A stretch of 64,000 nt of DNA, from contig NZ_RJUU01000001.1 in the NCBI RefSeq assembly GCF_003751445.1, positions 377,001-441,000 on the forward strand, given 5' to 3'. A model generated the notes under the pieces. That model was given only the letters and a program-made list of their open reading frames with translations, had not been told where the DNA came from and made no database searches. Below, piece by piece: positions 59,489 through 64,000 of the stretch. Numbering within the stretch: the stretch's first letter is position 1; every line of letters starts with the position of its first letter. Origin of the DNA: Streptomyces sp. 840.1. GTDB taxonomy: Bacteria; Actinomycetota; Actinomycetes; Streptomycetales; Streptomycetaceae. A program made the translations under genes and the position numbers.

Positions 59489-60748
59489 ATGTACTCGCGG
59501 CTCACTCCCCGTACCGACGTCCCGGCACCGCCCGCCGTGTTGGATGGAAGGGTGCTCATCCACCTCCGCCCCCACCGCGACGACCTCCTCATCGCGGTCA
59601 CCGGTCTGCTCGGCGGAGTGGTGCTGTGGCTGCTCGGCCTGCACATGCAGAACGGCCGGCCGCTGGACGCGTCCGGCAGCGAGCTGGTCCCGCTCGCCGT
59701 GATGTCGTCGCTGGCGCTGCTGCGCCGGACCGCACCGCAGACCGCCCTGGTCATCGGCACTCTCGCGCTGGTCCTGGACCAGTTCACGCCGGGGAACCTG
59801 GCGACCGTGCTGCTGTACACCGACGTCATGTACGCCGCCGTGCTGTACGGCACCCCGGCGGCCGCCCGCCGCATCCCGGTGACCACGCTCCTGATCACCG
59901 TCGCCGTCACGATCGGGTTCCTGGCCTGGTTCCGCACCGCCGAGGCGCTGCTCATCGGCATCGTCACCGGACTGGTCTCGTTCGTGCCCGCCCTGACCGG
60001 GGTCAGCGTGCGCAACCACCGCGAGGCCGCCGAGACCGAACGGCTGCGCGCCGATCAGACGGCTCTGCTGGCCGAGATGGACCGGGTGCAGGCGGTGACC
60101 GCCGAACGGGCCCGGATGGCGCGCGAACTGCACGACCTGGTCGCCAACCACCTCTCCGCGATCGCCATCCACTCCACCGCCGCGCTCTCCATCGACGAGC
60201 CGGAGACCTCCCGGAACGCCCTGGGGGTCATCCGGGAGAACAGCGTCGACGGTCTGGCCGAAATGCGCCGTCTGATCGGGCTGCTGCGCACCGGCGCGGC
60301 GGATCCCGGCCCCCTCACCTCGCCCACGCTCGGCTCACTGGACGCCCTGGTCGAGCAGCACCGGACGAACGCCGCGTCCAGCGGGCTGACCTGCGTGCTG
60401 GAGGATTCGCGCACCGGACCCGGCCCGCTGCCCGCGCCGGTCGAACTGGCCGCGTACCGCATCGTGCAGGAGTCCCTCACCAACGCGCTCAAGCACGCCG
60501 GGCCCGGTCCGGTCACGGTCCGCCTCGGGCAGCCGGGGCAGCGGCTGACGGTGGAGGTCACCAGCGCGCTCGGCAGCCGGCCCGGTCCGCGCGCACCCGG
60601 TTCGGGGGCCGGGCTGGTCGGGATGCGGGAGCGGGTGGCGCTGCTCGGCGGGGAGTTCGAGGCGGGGCCGGTATCCGCCGGGAGCGGACCGAAGATCTGG
60701 CGTGTACGGGCCGAACTGCCCGTCGGGGAAGGAAGCGTGAGGACATGA
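59489..60748 (+). CDS. NarL-partner sensor histidine kinase
   Basis: 419 residues from the ATG at 59489 (MYSRLTPRTD); an internal GTG at 59551 with GGAAGG beside it is an alternative. About five membrane helices (50-190) with short loops, so the signal is probably sensed in the membrane. HisKA_3 domain with His215 (ARELHDLVANHLSAI) and HATPase with N-box SLTNALKHAG and GAGLVGMRERV. Its stop overlaps the response-regulator start (ATGA). Signal unknown; membrane-embedded kinases of this type often respond to envelope stress or antibiotics. Confidence 0.9.
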   Translation: MYSRLTPRTDVPAPPAVLDGRVLIHLRPHRDDLLIAVTGLLGGVVLWLLGLHMQNGRPLDASGSELVPLAVMSSLALLRRTAPQTALVIGTLALVLDQFTPGNLATVLLYTDVMYAAVLYGTPAAARRIPVTTLLITVAVTIGFLAWFRTAEALLIGIVTGLVSFVPALTGVSVRNHREAAETERLRADQTALLAEMDRVQAVTAERARMARELHDLVANHLSAIAIHSTAALSIDEPETSRNALGVIRENSVDGLAEMRRLIGLLRTGAADPGPLTSPTLGSLDALVEQHRTNAASSGLTCVLEDSRTGPGPLPAPVELAAYRIVQESLTNALKHAGPGPVTVRLGQPGQRLTVEVTSALGSRPGPRAPGSGAGLVGMRERVALLGGEFEAGPVSAGSGPKIWRVRAELPVGEGSVRT

Positions 60749-61392
60749 CGATCCGGGTTCTGGTGGCCGAGGACCAGTCGGCGGTGCGTGCGGGGCTGGT
60801 GCTCATCCTGGGCAGCGCACCGGACATCGAGGTCGTCGGGGAGGCCGGTGACGGGGAGGCGGCGGTGCGGCTGGCCCGTGAACTGCGCCCCGACCTGGTG
60901 CTGATGGACATCCAGATGCCCAGGCTGGACGGGGTGTCGGCGACGCGGCAGGTGGTGTCGGAGGGCCTGGCGGACGTGCTGGTGCTGACCACCTTCGATC
61001 TGGACAGTTACGTGTTCGGCGCGCTGCGGGCCGGGGCGTCGGGCTTCCTGCTGAAGGACACCGAGGCGCGCGGGCTGCTCGAAGCGGTGCGCACGGTGGC
61101 GCGCGGCGAGGGGCTGATCGCCCCGGCGGTGACGCGCCGGCTGATCGCGGAGTTCGCCGGTTCCACCACCGCGCCGCCGAGGGCCGCCGACCGGGCGGTG
61201 CTGGACTCCCTCACCCGGCGCGAGCGCGAGGTGCTGGGGTGTCTCGGTGAGGGGTTGTCGAACGCCGAGGTCGCGGTGCGCCTTTCGATGGCGGAGGCGA
61301 CGGTGAAGACGCACGTCAGCAGGTTGCTGGGGAAGCTGGAGCTGCGCAGCCGGGTCCAGGCGGCGGTACTGGCGCAGGAGTTGGGCATCTGA
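60745..61392 (+). CDS. NarL/LuxR-family response regulator
   Basis: 215 residues. Receiver with Asp55 (LVLMDIQMPRLDG), conserved Thr and Lys (LTTFD, LLKD), and a C-terminal LuxR HTH (LTRREREVLGCLGEGLSNAEVAVRLSMAEATVKTHVSRLL). GGAAGG precedes the overlapped ATG. Cognate partner of the upstream kinase. It ends 179 bases before the chitinase start, whose promoter has its own, DasR-type sites, so a link to chitinase is not implied. Confidence 0.94.
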   Translation: MTIRVLVAEDQSAVRAGLVLILGSAPDIEVVGEAGDGEAAVRLARELRPDLVLMDIQMPRLDGVSATRQVVSEGLADVLVLTTFDLDSYVFGALRAGASGFLLKDTEARGLLEAVRTVARGEGLIAPAVTRRLIAEFAGSTTAPPRAADRAVLDSLTRREREVLGCLGEGLSNAEVAVRLSMAEATVKTHVSRLLGKLELRSRVQAAVLAQELGI

Positions 61393-61419
61393 CGTTTACT
61401 TCGGCCCGATTCCGATCTT

Positions 61420-61461
61420 TGGTCTGGACCTCTTGACGATTGGTCCAGACCTTCCTAATCT
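61420..61461 (+). promoter_or_regulatory. Chitinase promoter with two direct repeats (DasR-type sites)
   Basis: TGGTCTGGACCT (61420-61431) and TGGTCCAGACCT (61441-61452) flank TTGACG (-35, 61433-61438); TAATCT (-10, 61456-61461) follows after 17 bases. Such 12-bp repeats around the -35 box are well known in Streptomyces chitinase promoters and match the binding site of DasR, the GlcNAc-responsive repressor. Confidence 0.85.
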
Positions 61462-61543
61462 CACCGGACACACTGCGGTGAGTACGCCATGACAAGGCGC
61501 GCTCAGGGCGGCGCAGGGTTTGCAGTCCACGGACCACCCCCGT

Positions 61544-61555
61544 TTGTCTGGACCT
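61544..61555 (+). promoter_or_regulatory. Third chitinase repeat copy in the leader
   Basis: TTGTCTGGACCT differs by one base from the first promoter repeat and lies 17 bases before the start codon, in the transcribed leader. Confidence 0.5.
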
Positions 61556-61571
61556 CACCCCAGGAGCACCG

Positions 61572-63449
<1,878 letters not shown>

Positions 63450-63493
63450 TAGTCCCCACCGCCGCACCACTCATCGCGTAACCCCCGAAAAGC

Positions 63494-63532
63494 ACCGGGG
63501 AGACAGGTCCGCCCCCTGTCTCCCCGGTTTTC
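63494..63532 (+). terminator. Intrinsic terminator after the chitinase
   Basis: 14-bp perfect stem (63494-63507 with 63515-63528), 7-base loop, then TTTTC. The remainder of the 63450-63611 gap shows nothing else. Confidence 0.88.
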
Positions 63533-63611
63533 GTATGGGTGGCTCCTGAGCCACGTGCACCCGCCCCCGGAATTCGTCCGGGAGGTGCCCCTTTCCGGCG
63601 GGCCTGCCGGT

Positions 63612-63998
63612 CTACGCCACGTTGACCCGCTGGCCGGGAGGCGCCGCCTCCAGCCAGGCGAGGAAACCGGTCAGCGCGTCCTCGCTCATCGCCAGCTCCA
63701 GGCGGGTCTCCCGGTGGAGACAGCCGAGCACGATGGCGTCGGAGAGCAGCGCGAGCTCCTCCTCGCCCTCCGGCATCCGGCGGGCGACCACCTCGATGGC
63801 GGACCGCTCCAGCACCCGGCGCGGACGCGGGGAGTAGCTGAAGACCCGGAACCAGTTCACCTTGTCGCCGCTGTACCGGGCGACGCCGTACACCCAGCCC
63901 TTGCCCGAGAGATCCGGCTCCACCGGCACATTCCAGCGCAGGCTGCAGTCGAAGGTCCCGCCGGAGCGCTGAATCAGCCGCCGGCGCAGACCGAAGAC
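63612..63998 (-). CDS. DUF2550 protein, 5' end cut by window edge
   Basis: The last 128 residues are visible, beginning VFGLRRRLIQRSGGTFDCSLRWNVP; the missing start should encode a single N-terminal membrane helix. The rest is the soluble DUF2550 domain (GWVYGVARYSGDKVNWFRVFSYSP; SDAIVLGC). In Streptomyces this gene normally follows the ATP synthase operon, which would lie just right of the window. Function unknown. Confidence 0.85.
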   Translation of the reverse strand, partial: VFGLRRRLIQRSGGTFDCSLRWNVPVEPDLSGKGWVYGVARYSGDKVNWFRVFSYSPRPRRVLERSAIEVVARRMPEGEEELALLSDAIVLGCLHRETRLELAMSEDALTGFLAWLEAAPPGQRVNVA

Positions 63999-64000
63999 GA

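Overview
The window is a stretch of Streptomyces chromosome. Base composition is very GC-rich and nearly every gene has an actinobacterial relative. The polarisome pair scy-filP, nucS, an SCO5389-family gene, a ChiC-like chitinase and a pfkA/pta-ackA/pyk group occur in the order known from the core of the Streptomyces coelicolor chromosome (roughly the SCO5375 to SCO5430 neighbourhood, from memory). I see no rRNA, tRNA, CRISPR array, prophage, insertion sequence or biosynthetic cluster. One gene is cut at each edge: a secreted HAD phosphatase on the left and a DUF2550 protein on the right.

Left part (1-13100): phosphatase, thioredoxin/MerR pair, a C4-dicarboxylate carrier diverging from its DcuS/CitA-type two-component system, an HTH regulator, then central carbon genes (pfkA reading left; pta-ackA overlapping, then pyk). 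Together these control glycolytic flux and acetate overflow or re-uptake. Pta carries an 18-residue glycine/serine-rich insert in its catalytic domain.

13100-28200: a three-gene envelope operon of unknown function (DUF6230, DUF6114, Pro/Ser-rich exported protein), with an 11-bp-period GTTAC/GTAAC/ATAAC array in its long upstream region. It is followed by a YbbN/CnoX-like thioredoxin-TPR protein, a TetR gene, a secreted hydrolase, isobutyryl-CoA mutase large subunit icmA (diagnostic Phe80 and Gln198) with a 24-bp palindrome over its promoter, small membrane proteins, two MarR regulators, an MFS pump diverging from a winged-helix regulator, and three overlapping AIM24 genes.

28200-38900: an OmpR-type two-component system diverging from a PepSY protein, with poly-Asp tracts in both the sensor and the PepSY protein; two overlapping serine/threonine kinases with extracellular beta-propellers; meaB, a thiolase, a 160-bp long hairpin element, and methylmalonyl-CoA epimerase. 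icmA, meaB, mce, the cobalamin adenosyltransferase, the thiolase and 3-hydroxyacyl-CoA dehydrogenase are scattered over the window but belong to one metabolic area: short-chain acyl-CoA and B12-dependent rearrangement.

38900-64000: scy and filP (tip-growth coiled coils), two tandem paralogous ABC exporters, a zinc-binding small protein, a luciferase-like monooxygenase, an SCO5389-family gene, nucS (mismatch endonuclease), four 69-bp tandem repeats, a membrane-anchored P-loop protein with an extracellular Ser/Pro stalk, a STAS protein, a dehydrogenase, a TetR/DrrAB-type efflux locus with an unusually AT-rich control region, a cobalamin adenosyltransferase, a NarL-type two-component system, and a DasR-type-regulated chitinase.

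A recurrent feature is the short promoter-to-start distance: about ten genes have a TANNNT -10 box 6-8 bases before the start codon and no Shine-Dalgarno sequence, as expected for leaderless mRNAs. No wholly new defence or mobile system is visible. The best candidates for undescribed biology are the DUF6230/DUF6114 operon, the long hairpin at 38151-38310, the Pta insert and the anchored P-loop stalk protein.
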